From Sequoia sempervirens (taxonomy: Eukaryota; Streptophyta; Pinopsida; Cupressales; Cupressaceae): a stretch of DNA of 64,000 bases. The stretch covers positions 62,001 to 126,000 of the forward strand of contig VDFB02262690.1 in NCBI GenBank assembly GCA_007258455.2, written 5' to 3'. The position numbers and the translations under genes were made by a program. Position 1 is the stretch's first letter; each line of letters begins with the position of its first letter. Positions 47,801 to 60,340 of the stretch are shown here, piece by piece. The notes below the pieces were generated by a model, which was not told the DNA's origin, did not search any database, and was given only the letters and a program-made list of their open reading frames with translations.

Positions 47801-50190
47801 TCGAAGATAAACACATTCTAAGAAGACTATTTTTAGATGGCCTTCTAGAAGGTCTATTGTTAGGTTGCTAAATGTCATTAGATTTCCCGAGTTTAGGTGT
47901 AGTATGAATGGATTAAATTTGGGAATAAGTTTTCTTTGCATGCAACCAATCTATTCTTAGGATCTAGAAGTTGTATTGAGATTTTTATTTATTTGTCATC
48001 AAATAATTTTGTAAACATTATAAATAAGTGCTCTTGGCATTAATGGATCTAAAATCTACTAATTTAATTGACTATGCCCATTTTGTTGCCAAATTGTTGT
48101 TGAAATTTTCTTTGTGGTATTTGATTATATGAGTTTAATAGTGCTTGGCATTTACTAAAAGCTTTGTATTACGATAGTTGTCAAGTTAGTCATTGTAGAT
48201 TTGATGCAATCACTATGTTTACCTTATAACATGAGTATGTTTTTTGAGATAATTTAGTAAGGTTTGACCAAAAATTATGAAACTAATAACACAAAAAATT
48301 AAATAATACTACAAAGTTTATAATATATTCAAACATTAATCAAATATAAAGATTAATTCAAAACCTTAGGCTAAGCGAGAAAGAAAAAAAAAGGGCAACA
48401 TTATTGTCATAAATTTGAATAATAAAAGTTGGGCTCTTGACATAAACTTGCTAAGTAGTCCTTTGAAGAATATAATAAAGGAAAAAAGAATAGGGAATGG
48501 TTCATGGATGGAGAGGAGCAACCCAAGGTATATAAAGGGAAAGCTTAAGGGAAAGAAATCATAGAGACTCTGTTTTAAGGTTTGAACGATATTAGATATC
48601 AAAGCTTTTGGCTCTGGATGCCTCAACTTCTGGACAACCTGATCCTTGAACACACCAACAATTGAACAACTTGACTTCTAGATGAATCAACTCCTAAAAT
48701 ATCTTGACTCAACTCCAAATGGATTGACTCTAGATTGCTCAACTCTGGTTGCTTGTGGTTTGAGTGCCACTCAGGTCACTTGCTTGCTACTTTTCCAATG
48801 CTAGAGTTGACCTATAGTTGCTTGTTACAACTGCATTATGATAGCACTTCTGCACACTAAAAACATCATCGTGTATGGATTGTTTGTGGATAATGTTAGA
48901 GTGTGCAAGGAAACCACACTGTCAAATGCATGCTTATCACCGGAGAGTTCCTGGGAAGATGAACTATCAACTGTTGAGAGTTAAACTCTTCAAACAACTC
49001 AGTCTTCCCTTGGGTAGGAAGACAATGATTTCTATTCATTTTAAATTTGTCATGCTAAAGGTATCATTTAAAGATTGGAGTAATGCCACTATTTTTTATT
49101 GGTGATAACAATTTTTGTATTGATATCCTAAAGTTAACTAATAGGCTTATTTTGGAAACCACAAAGTTTGTTCTCAATAATTTGGACGTGGAACCTATGA
49201 ACCAAATGCCTTCTAGCCATGGGTTTACAATTCATTCCTAGTCATAAGAAAGAATATGCTCATCCATAAATTTGCATTAGATTATGTAATTTGGTTTGCC
49301 ACTTGGAAAATTAATAATTTAGAAAATGAGGCTGACTACTCTTGATTGAACATAATATATTTTTAATTATTTTAAAAGATGCTAAGTTAAAACCATGTAC
49401 ACATATTTTCATGATTACGTCCATCATTATAAGCAACATCGATAGTAGTAATGATGATCGAATATAATCTATGAATATATTTATAGGAGAAAAGTTTGTG
49501 TGATTTCCAACAAGTGGCAGATAAGGCTAAGTCCCGCTAACACCTGCCAATATGCATGTTCTTCTATGCTCCACTTGGAAAAATAAAAAACGTGAAAGCT
49601 TGCAGCCCTAACATGCTAAGGAAGAAGCCATAAAATTTCCCTTATTTTGCAATGAAGGATTTCTAATTGCAATTTACATAATGAACTACGATGAGAAGTG
49701 AATAACGCTTGGGTTGGAAAAAATGATAATCTGCTAGCACTTTAGCTTAATTTATTTGTTTTTGCAATGAGCGTGTCATGGGAGGACACAATATTTCTAG
49801 CAGAGCTCATCAACAAAATTGTAATAGTTATTGCAATCTTTCTGAGCTATATTCACAATTGAATTGAGTATTTAATGTTGAAAAGTTCTTACATTGTATT
49901 ACTAGGCAGTTTTTGATTTTTTGTTCGGTGATTCAAGATCACGTCAATTGCTCACAACTTCACGATAATGGTTTCCTTTTAAAAGTAATTATGATTTTAT
50001 TTTTTGAGGTATATTTCAGGTAGTTGTGTGGTCGATGATGCCTTTTCCTTGGTGATATTGATACTATTTCGTGTGTGTGGTTTTGAAGGCTATGCTATTT
50101 TACAATTTACATTACTTTTTGAAGTTAAATTCTTTATAAAAATAGGCCGTCTTTGTTTATGTATTTGCATTCATGTTGTTCAATGAGAAA
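44850..50190. other. Long AT-rich stretch without recognisable genes
   Basis: Scanning both strands shows only short open frames (for example 46779-47075 and 48653-48366) with no familiar domain, no LTR pair and no RNA gene I can name. A pyrimidine-rich TTTCTCTCTGTCTCC block near 46282 follows a TATAAAAGG at about 46244 and could be a retroelement or gene promoter; this is weak. Confidence 0.4.
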
Positions 50191-50304
50191 CTAGAACATG
50201 TTGTATCGAGTTCATAAGGATTGAGATCTATTAGTATGGAATAACTACTAACTTTTTAATTTTGTAGGAAACCAAGGAGAGTCTAAGGAAACTAAATTAG
50301 CCAA

Positions 50305-52278
50305 GAATTTGGATAATGACATGGTTGGATATGAATGACCAATTTCATGGATAGTAGTTGGATAGACATGTAGACATACATACTTATAGCTATGTAACTC
50401 TCATGGATAGTGTGATTGAGATAATTCCATAAGGAATGGTGGCAAGAATCAAATACAAATGTGTTGAGAATGAATACAATGAATGATGAAATGTATTTGA
50501 ATTATTCTCTTTGTTGTCTTGTTCTATAGTTAGATGATTCTAACAAACTTGATTCTCTATAAATAAACATATGAAAGTGAATATGTTTTGGTTTTTGGCA
50601 ATTCAAACAACAGTTTTGAGGAGAATGACTAAATTCCAAAAAACATATTAATTAATTTATCACTGGATATATTTACACAGATTAGGGCTTGATGTTAATG
50701 AGAAACCAACATGATGAAATTAGAACTAAACATACTGTATCGAGTTCATAAGAATTGAGATCTATTAGTATGGAATAGCTATTGACTTTTTGATTTTGCA
50801 GGAAACCAAGGAGAGTCAAAGGCATCTGAATCAACCATGAATGGTGCTCGACAATTTTTTTCTCCCATTGAGGCACCTACTCTGTCATTTGAAGAATTGA
50901 AGGAAGTAACATATAACTTTGGGCCAAAGTCTCTAATAGGGGAAGGATCATATGGAAGAGTTTATTATGCAACTTTAAGCAATGGTCATGCTACAACAAT
51001 AAATAAATTAGATGTCAGCAGCCAACAACAATCTGATTCTAATTTTTTTCCCTTCTCTGTCTTTGCACAATCTCTGACCATTTATATTGTTATTTCTTTT
51101 GTGTATTCTTTTGATCATATAGATCTTAATAGCTGGTCCCAAAGCTTAAATTTTGGCACGAACTGGAAGGGTGTTGGTTGAGGCCAATGAGTCTGGCTTA
51201 ATCATTTTGTTGTTGATGAAAAATGCCCTTTTTCTTTTAGTAAATAAAAGTTTGTATTGGTACAGTCTTTGGACATAACAAATTCTTTAATATTCATTGT
51301 TTCCAACTTAATTTAGCCTAGATGTTGCATTTGTGCCTTCTTTGTGTTTCCATATTGTCTGACCATTTGTAATGTTCTTTCTTTTGTGTATTCTTTTGAT
51401 CATATAGATCTTAATACCTGGTCCCAAAGCTTAAGACTGCTAAGGTAAACAAAAATTTGTTACAACATTTGGATCATGATTAAGGTCATTAGGTTTTGGA
51501 ATAAAAAGAGAAAAACGTGGGAAAAAATGTAGAGAAACCATTTCATCTGGACAATATTCATATTTTACCTAGGTGAAAGGACTGCTAAGGTAAACAAAAA
51601 TTTGTTATAGCATTTGGATCATGGTTAAGATAAAAGTGCTAGATTGAAGGAACATAAAAAGAAAGTGCTAGATTCAAGGAACATAAAAAGAAGAAAATAA
51701 CACAGTAAATTTTAGTTTTTTAAAAACAAAAAAATGTTGGATTTTGTAAAGGTAAGAACATTTAAAAAGTAGTTTGCAACATCTAAAAAACAAATTGCTA
51801 AACTCCATAATCAAACATTATTCTTAGATTAAATAAATCACAAAACATTAAAACAAATCAAAGGAAGCAGAATGCACCTCTTTTAAAGACTGATCAACTT
51901 ATTCCCTTAACCAAACACTCAAAATGACTTTATGAATTCTCAGTCCTTTTTGCAACACATTTAGAATTTGCAAATTGATAACAAGTATTTATAGAGCCTT
52001 TTTTTTTAACAAACAATGTCAATAAATGAAGATTTGACATAAAATATTCTTATCAAAATAGAATCATTTTAGGACCATATTGTTGACCATCAAATGCAAT
52101 AATGTAGTGTACAACCTCCATAGTCAAATCCAACAATTAAAAATAACACCAACTTTTCCAAATGGGCAGCAGTAATAAAATGTGGGACCCTGAAAATTTG
52201 AATTATTGGCTAATTTCCATGTCATGTCTTTTAACTCTCCTCAACAACAATATCTTGAACCAATAATATAGGCATATT
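50305..52278 (+). repeat. Direct repeat copy 1 (~1.97 kb) with kinase exon
   Basis: Collinear with about 53690-55660, from ATGACATGGTTGGATATGAA to CTTGAACCAATAATATAGGC. The copies differ by scattered substitutions and small indels. Within copy 1 the segment around 50200-50300 is itself a partial duplicate of 50730-50830. Confidence 0.9.
50802..51045 (+). pseudogene. PTI1-like receptor-like cytoplasmic kinase exon fragment, copy 1
   Basis: PTI1-like kinases act in plasma-membrane receptor signalling. After a TTTTGCAG acceptor the frame shows PIEAPTLSFEELKE, TYNFGPKSLIGEG and SYGRVYYATL, that is, the kinase N-lobe start with the P-loop GEGSYGRV. The ATP-anchoring lysine expected in the AAIKKLD motif is asparagine (TTINKLDV). 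Similarity ends near QQSDSN at about 51045, with no catalytic loop or DFG. It is therefore a kinase-dead single-exon fragment. Confidence 0.85.
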
Positions 52279-52279
52279 G

Positions 52280-53640
52280 ATGAGTATAACCATATCTGGC
52301 CAAAATCAAGTTGTATTTTTTTCATTATTTTTATTCCAAATGTAGGTTGCATAAGAATTATTTCATTGCCAAACAAAAAAATGTACTATTAATAAATAGT
52401 GTTTGAATTTCAATTGGGCAGAAAACTATGGAATATTAATATTGCTTACATCATTTTAGTATCATTGTATAAATCCATTGGCCAATAGAATTGGAGAAAA
52501 TTATTTATAAAATATTTAAGGGTAAACCCACAAAATTGGTTTACAATTCCAGTGAAGAAGGAAAAATGCATTTTCAAATGGAATACACTTTAGGGGGTTT
52601 GCTAGAACTAGGAGGGTTTGCTAGAACCAGGGAGTTTGAGTGAACCCCCCTTTAATAGGTTTATTTTTTAATTGCATTAAAGGGGGGTTCGCTAGAACCA
52701 AGGAGGTTCGAGCGAACTCCCTGGTTCTAGTGAACTCCCTTTCCCCCCCTTCTCCCCCTTTGGCACCAAAAATCTCTAGAATTTTGCCCTTCGAAACTCG
52801 AGTTGAGGATGAAAATGGAGGAGACTTCACAGACCCAACTGGATGATGGTAGTCATCGGAATGAGCTATCCAACGAATATAATTTTAATATAATTTGGTT
52901 TTATTATGTATTTGCTTTTTTAGTTTGATTAAACATAGGTTTTTCACCGAAAATCAAACTCTTTGTTCTGTACATGTGGAAAAATAGCAGATTATAATTT
53001 TTTTTTTGAAAATATCAATGCATTAGATATTGAAATCCTTGATCCAAAAAAAAAATTGAATTTCAATACATACAAAAAAAGTTATTTTATACGGTACACC
53101 TATGTCTGAATTGTAATTGGTTTGACTTCAAACTTGATTAAGGAAAAAATATTCTATAAAACACTATGAAACCAAATGAAAGCACTAGATATCATAGTTA
53201 CAAATATAAATTCAAAAAAATTAAAATTTTATCCTTCATGAAAAAAAAAATGTTATATACGGTGAACATCACTCCTTAAAAATGGTGTTTACTGAAAAAA
53301 ACTAGTTTTCGAAGGAGATAGAAAAAGAAGTGCAATCTGATTCCAAAAAACTTGAAAAAAATATATTTAGAATCTAGAGACAAAATATCACAAATCACTA
53401 GTTTGCATCATCTTCAAATTCCTCACGGTTTAGCCGCTATAGGTGCCCGAAATGGAAGATTTAGTTAAAAAAATCAGTTCAGTGTTTAGTTTGGCCAAAA
53501 ATTGTAAAACAATATTTTGGGATCACCCTTAATAAATATGACATAAATAAAAAACTTTAGAAAATATTATCTACATAGTTTAATTCTTGATTTCTATTGG
53601 TTGTTGTTTTCCATCATAATATAACTTGTTGAAAGCATAA
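52280..53640. other. Spacer between the kinase-bearing repeats
   Basis: No gene apart from an inverted-repeat patch at 52590-52770. The rest is A/T-rich with several A runs. Confidence 0.45.
52590..52770. repeat. Inverted repeat able to form a hairpin
   Basis: AACCCCCCTTTAAT at about 52644-52657 is complementary to ATTAAAGGGGGGTT at about 52676-52689. The arms extend outward with GCTAGAACCAGGGAGTT and its imperfect complement AACTCCCTGGTTCTAG. This could be a small foldback or MITE-like element. No flanking target duplication was identified. Confidence 0.65.
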
Positions 53641-53689
53641 TTATACCTGCCACCGGAGAGTCTAAGCCATCTGAATCAACCAAGAATGG

Positions 53690-55660
53690 ATAACGACATG
53701 GTTGGATATGAATGAACAATTTTGTGGATAGCATTTGGATATACATGTATACATACATACATATAGCTATGTAACTCTCATGGATGGTGTGATTGAGATA
53801 GTCACATAAGAAATGGTGGCAAGAATCAAATACAAATGCGTTGAGAATGAATACAATGAATGATGAAATGTATTTGAATTATTCTCTTTGCTATCTTGTT
53901 CTATAGTCAAATGATTTTGACAAACTTGATTCTCTATAAATAAACATATGAAAGTGAATAGGTTTTGGTTTTTAGCAATTCAGACAATAGTTTTGAGGAG
54001 AATGACTAAATTCCAAAAGACATTAATTAATTTCTCATTGGATATTTACAAAGATTAGGGCATGTTGTTAATAAGAAACCAACACGATGGAATTAGAACT
54101 AAACATGTTGTATTGAGTTCATAAGAATTGAGATATATTAGTATGGAATAACTACTGACTTTTTGATTTTGCAGGAAACCAAGGAGAGTCCAAGGCATCT
54201 AAATCAGCCAAGAATGGTACTCGACAAAAAAATTGCCCATTGAGGCACCTGCTCTATCCTTTGAAGAATTGAAGGAAGCAACAAATAACTTTGGGCCAAA
54301 GTCTCTGATAGGGGAAGGACCATATGGAAGAGTTTATTATGCAACTTTAAGCAATGGTCATGTTGCAACAATAAATAAATTAGATGTCAACAACCATCAA
54401 CAATCTGATTCTGATTTTTTGCCCTTCTCTATCTTTACACAATCTCTAACCATTTCTAATGTTATTTCTTTTTTCTATTCTTTTGATCATATAGATCTTA
54501 ATAGTTGGTCACAAAGCTTAAATTCTGGCACAAACTAGAAGGGTGTTGGATGAGGCCAATAAATTTGGCTTAATCATTTTGTTGCTGATGAAAAATGCCC
54601 TTTTTCTTTTAGTAAATAAAATTTTGTATTGGTACAGTCTTTGGACATAACAAAGTCTTTAATATTCATTGTTTCCAACTTAATTTAGCCTAGATGTTGC
54701 ATTTGTGCCTTCTCTTTATTTCCATATTATCTGACCATTTGTAATGTTATTTCTTTTGTGTATTCTTTTGATCATATAAATCTTAATACCTGGCCCCAAA
54801 GCTTAAGACTGCTAAGGTAAATAAAAATTTGTTCCAGCATTTGGATCACAATTAAAGTCATTAGGTTTTGGAATAAAAAGAGCAAAAAGTGGGGAAAAAT
54901 GTAGAGAAACCAATTCATCTAGACAATATTCATATTTTACCTAGGTGAAAGGATTGCTAAGGTAAACAAAAAATTGTTACAACATTTGGATCACAATTAA
55001 GGTACAAGTGCTAGATTGAAGGAACATAAAAAGAAATTGCTAGATTCAAGGAACATAAAAAGAAGAAACTAGCACTGTAAATTTCAATTTTTTAAAAATA
55101 GAAAAATGTTGGATTTTGTAGAGGTAAATTTTTTTAAAAAGTAGTCTGCAACATCCAAAAAACAAACTACTAAACTCCACAATCAAACATTATTCTTAGA
55201 TTAAATAAATCACAAAACATTAAAACAAATCAAAGGAAGCAAAATACACCTCTTTTAAAGACTGATCAACTTATTCCCTTAATCGAACACTCGAAACAAC
55301 TTTATGAATTTTCAATCCTTTTTGCAACACATTCAAAATTTGTAGACTGATAACATGTATTTATACAGCCTTTTTTTAACAAATAATGCCAATAAATGAA
55401 GATTTGATGTAAAATATTCTTATTAGATTTTTTTTTTCAAAATAGAATCATTTTAAGATCATATTGCCGACCATCAGATGCAATAATGCAGTGTACAATC
55501 TCCATAGTCAAAGCCAACACTTGAAAACAACACTAATTTTTCCAAATGTGCATGCCGTAACAAAATGTGGGGCCCTAAAAATTTGAATTATTGACTGATT
55601 TCCATGTCATGTCTTTTAACTCTCCTCAACAACAATATTTTGAACCAATAATATAGGCAA
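53690..55660 (+). repeat. Direct repeat copy 2 (~1.97 kb) with kinase exon
   Basis: Partner of 50305-52278. Just upstream (53650-53690) is another partial copy of the kinase exon start (GGAGAGTCTAAGCCATCTGA), so this locus has been rearranged more than once. Confidence 0.9.
54175..54420 (+). pseudogene. PTI1-like kinase exon fragment, copy 2
   Basis: Same exon as copy 1: acceptor TTTTGCAG, then ALSFEELKEATNNFGPKSLI and the P-loop GEGPYGRV. A run of seven A bases near 54225 causes a frameshift before the LPIEAP segment. The ATP-anchoring lysine is again asparagine (ATINKLDV), as in copy 1, so this loss preceded the duplication. Confidence 0.85.
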
Positions 55661-56500
55661 ACCCTTTTTTGAATAAACAATGCCAATAAATGAAGATTTG
55701 ACAGGAAATCTTCTTATTAGATTTTTTTTTTATCAAAATAGAATCATTTTAGGATCATAATGCATCAGATGCAATAATGTAGTGTACAATCTTCATAGTC
55801 AAAGCCAACAGTTAAAAACCCATATCATATGTCTTTTAACTCTCTCAACAACAATATCTTGAACCAATAATATAGGCTTGAGACCCTAAAAATTTGAATT
55901 ATTGACTGATTTCCATGTCATATGTCTTTTAACTCTCCTCAACAATAATATCTTGAACTGATAATATAGGCAGAGCCTTTTTTTTGAACAAACAATGCCA
56001 ATAAATGAAGATTTGATAGAAAATCTTCTTATTAGATTTTTTTTAATCAAAATAGAATCATTTTATGATCATATTGCATCCGATGCAATAATGTAGTGTA
56101 CAACCTTCATAGTCAAAGCCCACAATTAAAAACCCATGTCATATGTCTTTTAACTCTCTTTAACAACAATATCTTGAACCAATAATATAAGTAAAGCCTT
56201 TTTTTTTTAACAAACAATGCCACTAAATGAAGATTTGACAAAAAATCTTTTTATTAGATTTTTTTTTATCAAAATAGAATCATTTTAGGATCATATTGCA
56301 TCAGATGCAAAAATGTAGTGTACAACCTCCATAGTCAAAGCCAACAGTTAAAAACCCATGTCATGTTTTTTAACCCTCTCAATAACAATATTTCGAACCA
56401 ATAATATACACTTGGGACCCTAAAAATTTGAATTACTGACTGATTTTCATGTTCAACAGAGCCTTTTTTCTAACAAACAATGCCAATAAATGAATTTCAT
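55366..56500 (+). repeat. Degenerate tandem array, 220-310 bp units
   Basis: A unit beginning CCTTTTTT.AACAAACAATGCC and AATAAATGAAGATTTGA recurs at about 55366, 55664, 55975, 56196 and 56461, each with ATAGAATCATTTTA, a GATGCAATAATG block and CTTGAACCAATAATATA. The first unit is the tail of direct repeat copy 2, so the array grew from it. Confidence 0.85.
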
Positions 56501-57430
56501 ATGTCTTTTAATAATAAAATATAATAAAAAGCAATTGTACCAATTCCCTTCGTCTACACAAAATCCTCCCATGTGATGCCCTGTTCCTTTCACTCATCTT
56601 CTCGAGGGACAGCTGTAACTTTGCAGGTACCAGGCGCAGTCCTTTTCACAGGACTAAGAAAAGTGAGCACTCAGAGATGGCCCATTATCTGTTCGAATCT
56701 TTGAATATTTGACTGATTGATGGAAAAAAATAGGGGAGGGAAGGATCTATCAGTTTTATTGTCTCTATCACCTTTTTTTCTTGCGCAGAGTATCACTCAT
56801 TTTTTAGCATTATCTTTGTTGCTTTACGTCTTCCATATAATTTCTTTATTCCTCTTCTGTCGGTGCACTCATGTCTTCCACTCACTCTCTTTTCAAGAAA
56901 ACTTTATGTCGCTCTCATCATAATTTCTCGTGTCAGTGCGGACACGTTGTTGGCGAGAGGGTTAGGGTTTTTTTAGTTGACAAGAGGGTTAGGGGTTTTT
57001 TGTTGACAAGAGGGATAGGGTTTTCTTTTTTCTAAAAGGAATTTTATACTGGCGGTAAGACGGCTATTTATGTAGTCTATTGGGTGAGTAGAATGTGTTC
57101 AGCATAAGCTTCGATTCTTCCCGTTTCGAAACGCGTGGGAGGTCTGGTGATTATTTCTTTCTGTTCTTTTGCAGGGTCGAACTTGGTTTGAGTGGAGCCG
57201 AAGAATAACAATAAGGTTAGATAATTGCATAAGTTTTCTCGCCTTGGTTTTTTTTTTTTCTTTTCTTTTCTTGGTTTTGGGTAGTACCGCTAATCTTCAA
57301 TTTGTTTTTGATTTAGGTCAGGAAAGTGACTAAAGTTGTAGCAGATGTACTAAGCAAGTCAGCGCGACATGGTTGGAGGCTTTCTTTGAGGACTCAAGAA
57401 TCCGCAACCAGAGAGAACATGCCAGGTCCT
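56500..57430 (+). promoter_or_regulatory. Possible promoter/leader region with telo-box-like repeats
   Basis: Three direct repeats (GAGGGTTAGGGTTTT-like at about 56957, 56984 and 57011) contain TTAGGGTTT, the reverse of the plant telo-box AAACCCTAA. That motif is frequent upstream of genes for translation and cycling. They are followed by splice-like sites (TTTTGCAG|GG at about 57176) but no recognisable protein. A gene start is possible but not shown. Confidence 0.3.
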
Positions 57431-57819
57431 TGAAGATATACTTTAAATTGAAAAATGAATTCTTATTAATTATGGAAGGATCGCTCTCTGTGCTTCCCAA
57501 TTACGTTTAGAAAACTCTTCAGTTTAATACACTTCTATTTTTACTATATACAAGATAACACAATTTCTCAAAAAACCTAAAAAATCAAAGCGTCCTAGGT
57601 TAATTAGTTTTACAATTTTATTTGTTATATACAAGATAACACAGTTTTTTAAGAAAGTTAAAAATCAAAGGGTTGGTAAAAGAAACGGTATGATCTTTGA
57701 TCATGCTATCTATTATGATTTAAAATTTCAATGATATATATTTTTTTAAATCAAAGGGTTCTAGTTTAATTAGTTGAGTATAACCGATTACAGAAACGGT
57801 AATCATACTATCTATTATG

Positions 57820-58085
57820 ATTTAAATTTTCATTGATATGATGCAAATAATAATTTTTAAATTTTCAATGATATGATACAAATAATAATTTTTAAATTTT
57901 CAATGATATGATACAAATAATAATTTTAAAGTACTATATTTATCTATTATATTCAGGATGATTTTATACAAATAATAATTTTTAAATTTTCAATGATATG
58001 ATACAAATAATAATTTTAAATTTTCAATGATATGATACAAATAATAATTTTTGAGTACTATATTTATCTATTATATTCAGGATGA
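57820..58085 (+). repeat. AT-rich minisatellite (~38-bp unit)
   Basis: TTTTCAATGATATGATACAA plus ATAATAATTTTTAAA repeats at least five times. A larger block ending CTATTATATTCAGGATGATT also occurs twice (57947 and 58069), so the array has a two-level structure. Confidence 0.9.
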
Positions 58086-59530
58086 TTTTATATTAAGTTT
58101 TTCCCTGAAAATATCTGTGAACTCTCGAGCTTTAACCGTATTCGCTCAAAAACAATGTTTTCTATTAAGATTTTCACTTTGAGCAGTTGGCAATATTTTA
58201 GCAGCTTATCTAGATAAAGCAGACAATTAAAATAGTCATTCCTTTTATAGAACATAAAAAAAGCTGCGTTCTTGAATGGATTGCATTTTCCAAGAAGCAA
58301 TAGATTGATGGAGAGGTTGCTGAAGAAACAATGGATGAGTGAAAAGCTTGGTTATCTGGAAGTTTTGGCATAATGGATAGTTGGATAGATTTTTATGAAA
58401 GGAACGACTTGATTTTAATTATCTAGTTTATCAGGATAGGATGGCTGTGATATTGAACTGGTCTTAATGAGGTCTTAGCAAAGAACATTTATTGTTGAGC
58501 GAATACCGCTCAAAGTCTGAGAGTTTACAGATGTCTGTAAGAAACAGTAAGGTAACAGTCTGGGTAAATAAAAACCATTCTATTTACAAAATAAGTTTTA
58601 AATTTCATATAATAAATTAGAATGATAAATTAAAAAAGGTCTTATGGCATGTTAACAAATTCAGCAAGGTTAACAAATTCAGCAGGGTTCAAACCCCGTT
58701 GAGTTTGTAGGCCTTCGCATTTGCTGGGTCACTAAACTAAGAAAGTTTGGTAGCCTATGTTAATGCAGGGGTAGTAATGTCCAAGCTGGAAAGAGATCCT
58801 TCAAAAGTGGCCTCTTTGACTAAGGCCAGTCTAAAAATCCCTAACCAGTCAAAAAGACTTTTTGAATTAAACAAAAATAAAAGGTTTTTTTTTTTTTTTT
58901 CTGCAACAATATATGCAAACCTGAAAAGTTTTCTTGAATGTAATTGGGAAGCACAAATTATCGATGCTTCAATAATATGTAAGAAGACATTCTTCAAACT
59001 TTCTTTTCCCCTTCGTTGGGAAGTTATCGAGTATGTAATTTTATGTGCTGGTTGTGGAAATAGAAAGCTGAATTCTGTCACTGCCAAACAAAAGATATAT
59101 AGAAAGGAGGCCTCTCTGTAATGAATACCTTGTCGCCCTCAAGAGGATGGGAAATGTGATCTTGATTTCTTACTAGTGATACATTTTGGTCTACAAATAA
59201 TGGATTCTAAACCTGTATCTTTTTAGCTGTTCTATTTAATCTGAAGCTTGGTTAAATGATTAGAGATGCAGCTCTTTTTGGGCAAGGCTAACATGATTTC
59301 TTTCTATAAGCTGTTTAAGCTGCGGTCAGTGGTGGTAAAATTTCTGTAATAATTATATGTAAAAGCTCGCATTGGGTTACCGTTGTTTAACTCTTTATTT
59401 TGGCTTCATGTGTGATGAAGGTTCACTTTTGCTTAAAAAAGAAAATTGGACAGGAAATATTCCAACAGTAAGAATACCTATAGTGGGTATTTTGTAATTT
59501 AAATATTCTCACGAGTGTTATTAATTTTGC
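58085..59530. other. Non-coding stretch
   Basis: No gene recognised. GGTTCAAACCCCG at 58687 looks like a tRNA T-arm (B box) but no matching A box or cloverleaf is evident. A run of T bases is at 58887-58900. Confidence 0.45.
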
Positions 59531-59534
59531 TGAA

Positions 59535-59746
59535 GGCGAGTTAATTTTGATAATTTAAATCAATTAAATCTGAGATTTAACAAAAATAATATGTCCAAAT
59601 CTTATTTTAAGATTAAAATCCTAATTATTGTTGTTAAAAAGGCGAGTTAATTTTGATAATTTAAATCAATTAAATTTGAGATTTAACAATAATAATATGT
59701 TCGAATCTTATTTTAAGATTAAAATCCTAATTATTGTTGTTAAAAG
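59535..59746 (+). repeat. Two-copy 106-bp tandem repeat
   Basis: GGCGAGTTAATTTTGATAAT starts copies at 59535 and 59641. The copies differ at only a few positions (for example AAATCTGAG/AAATTTGAG), so the duplication is recent relative to other repeats here. Confidence 0.95.
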
Positions 59747-59830
59747 GGGTGGCGATCAAATGGGTAGGTCAGAAGTTTTTTATGTTTGAGATTAAAGTTT
59801 AAATCCTCCAAGTCATATCCTAGCATTAGT
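59747..59830 (+). other. Possible tRNA-derived SINE head
   Basis: GTGGCGATCAAATGGGTAGG resembles a pol III A box, and AAAGTTTAAATCCTCC about 40 bases later resembles a B box (GGTTCGAATCC with changes). Spacing fits a tRNA-derived promoter. No SINE tail or target duplication was found. Confidence 0.3.
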
Positions 59831-59849
59831 GTATGTGTTGAAGTGATAC

Positions 59850-60340
59850 CTTGTTATCAGTGGAGTGATATCCCTACAGGAAAGGTTTTGAAGAAGGCAC
59901 TAGTGCACAGACAAAGAGGGTGATGGGAGAAGTATCTTCACAAAAGAAGCAGGAGCATAGTATCTATAAGTAGATGGATTGTGAGGGATGGGAGCAATAT
60001 CTCTAGGAAAAATATTGAAATGTAGTGGTATCAGCACAAGAGTGCAATATACCAGAAGTAGATGGAGCACAATATCCCTACAGAATTAACACTGTAAGTG
60101 AAATATCAAGGAAGCTGGAGTGGTTGCTTCCCAGAAGTAGATGGAGAGCGGTATCATTCCAAGAGTAACATTTTAAGTGCACCGATATCCTTGTAGAAGT
60201 CTAGTAATCTAGAAGTAGGTGGAGCGTGGTGTCCTCGTAGGAGCAACACTGAACATGAAATATTGAAGCAGCAGAAGTGTGACATACCAGAAGTAGGAGT
60301 GCAATTTCCATTAAAATCAGATCTGAAAATGATAAAAATA
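59850..60340. repeat. Degenerate short repeats (GAAGTAGATGGAG)
   Basis: AGAAGTAGATGGAG or close variants occur near 60055, 60134 and 60211, and related ATATCCCTACAG text near 59868 and 60073. It is irregularly spaced and non-coding. Confidence 0.6.

Noticed and set aside
58670..58720. Possible tRNA gene (GGTTCAAACCCCG)
   Set aside because: Only a T-arm-like hairpin is present; no A box, acceptor stem or anticodon arm could be placed.
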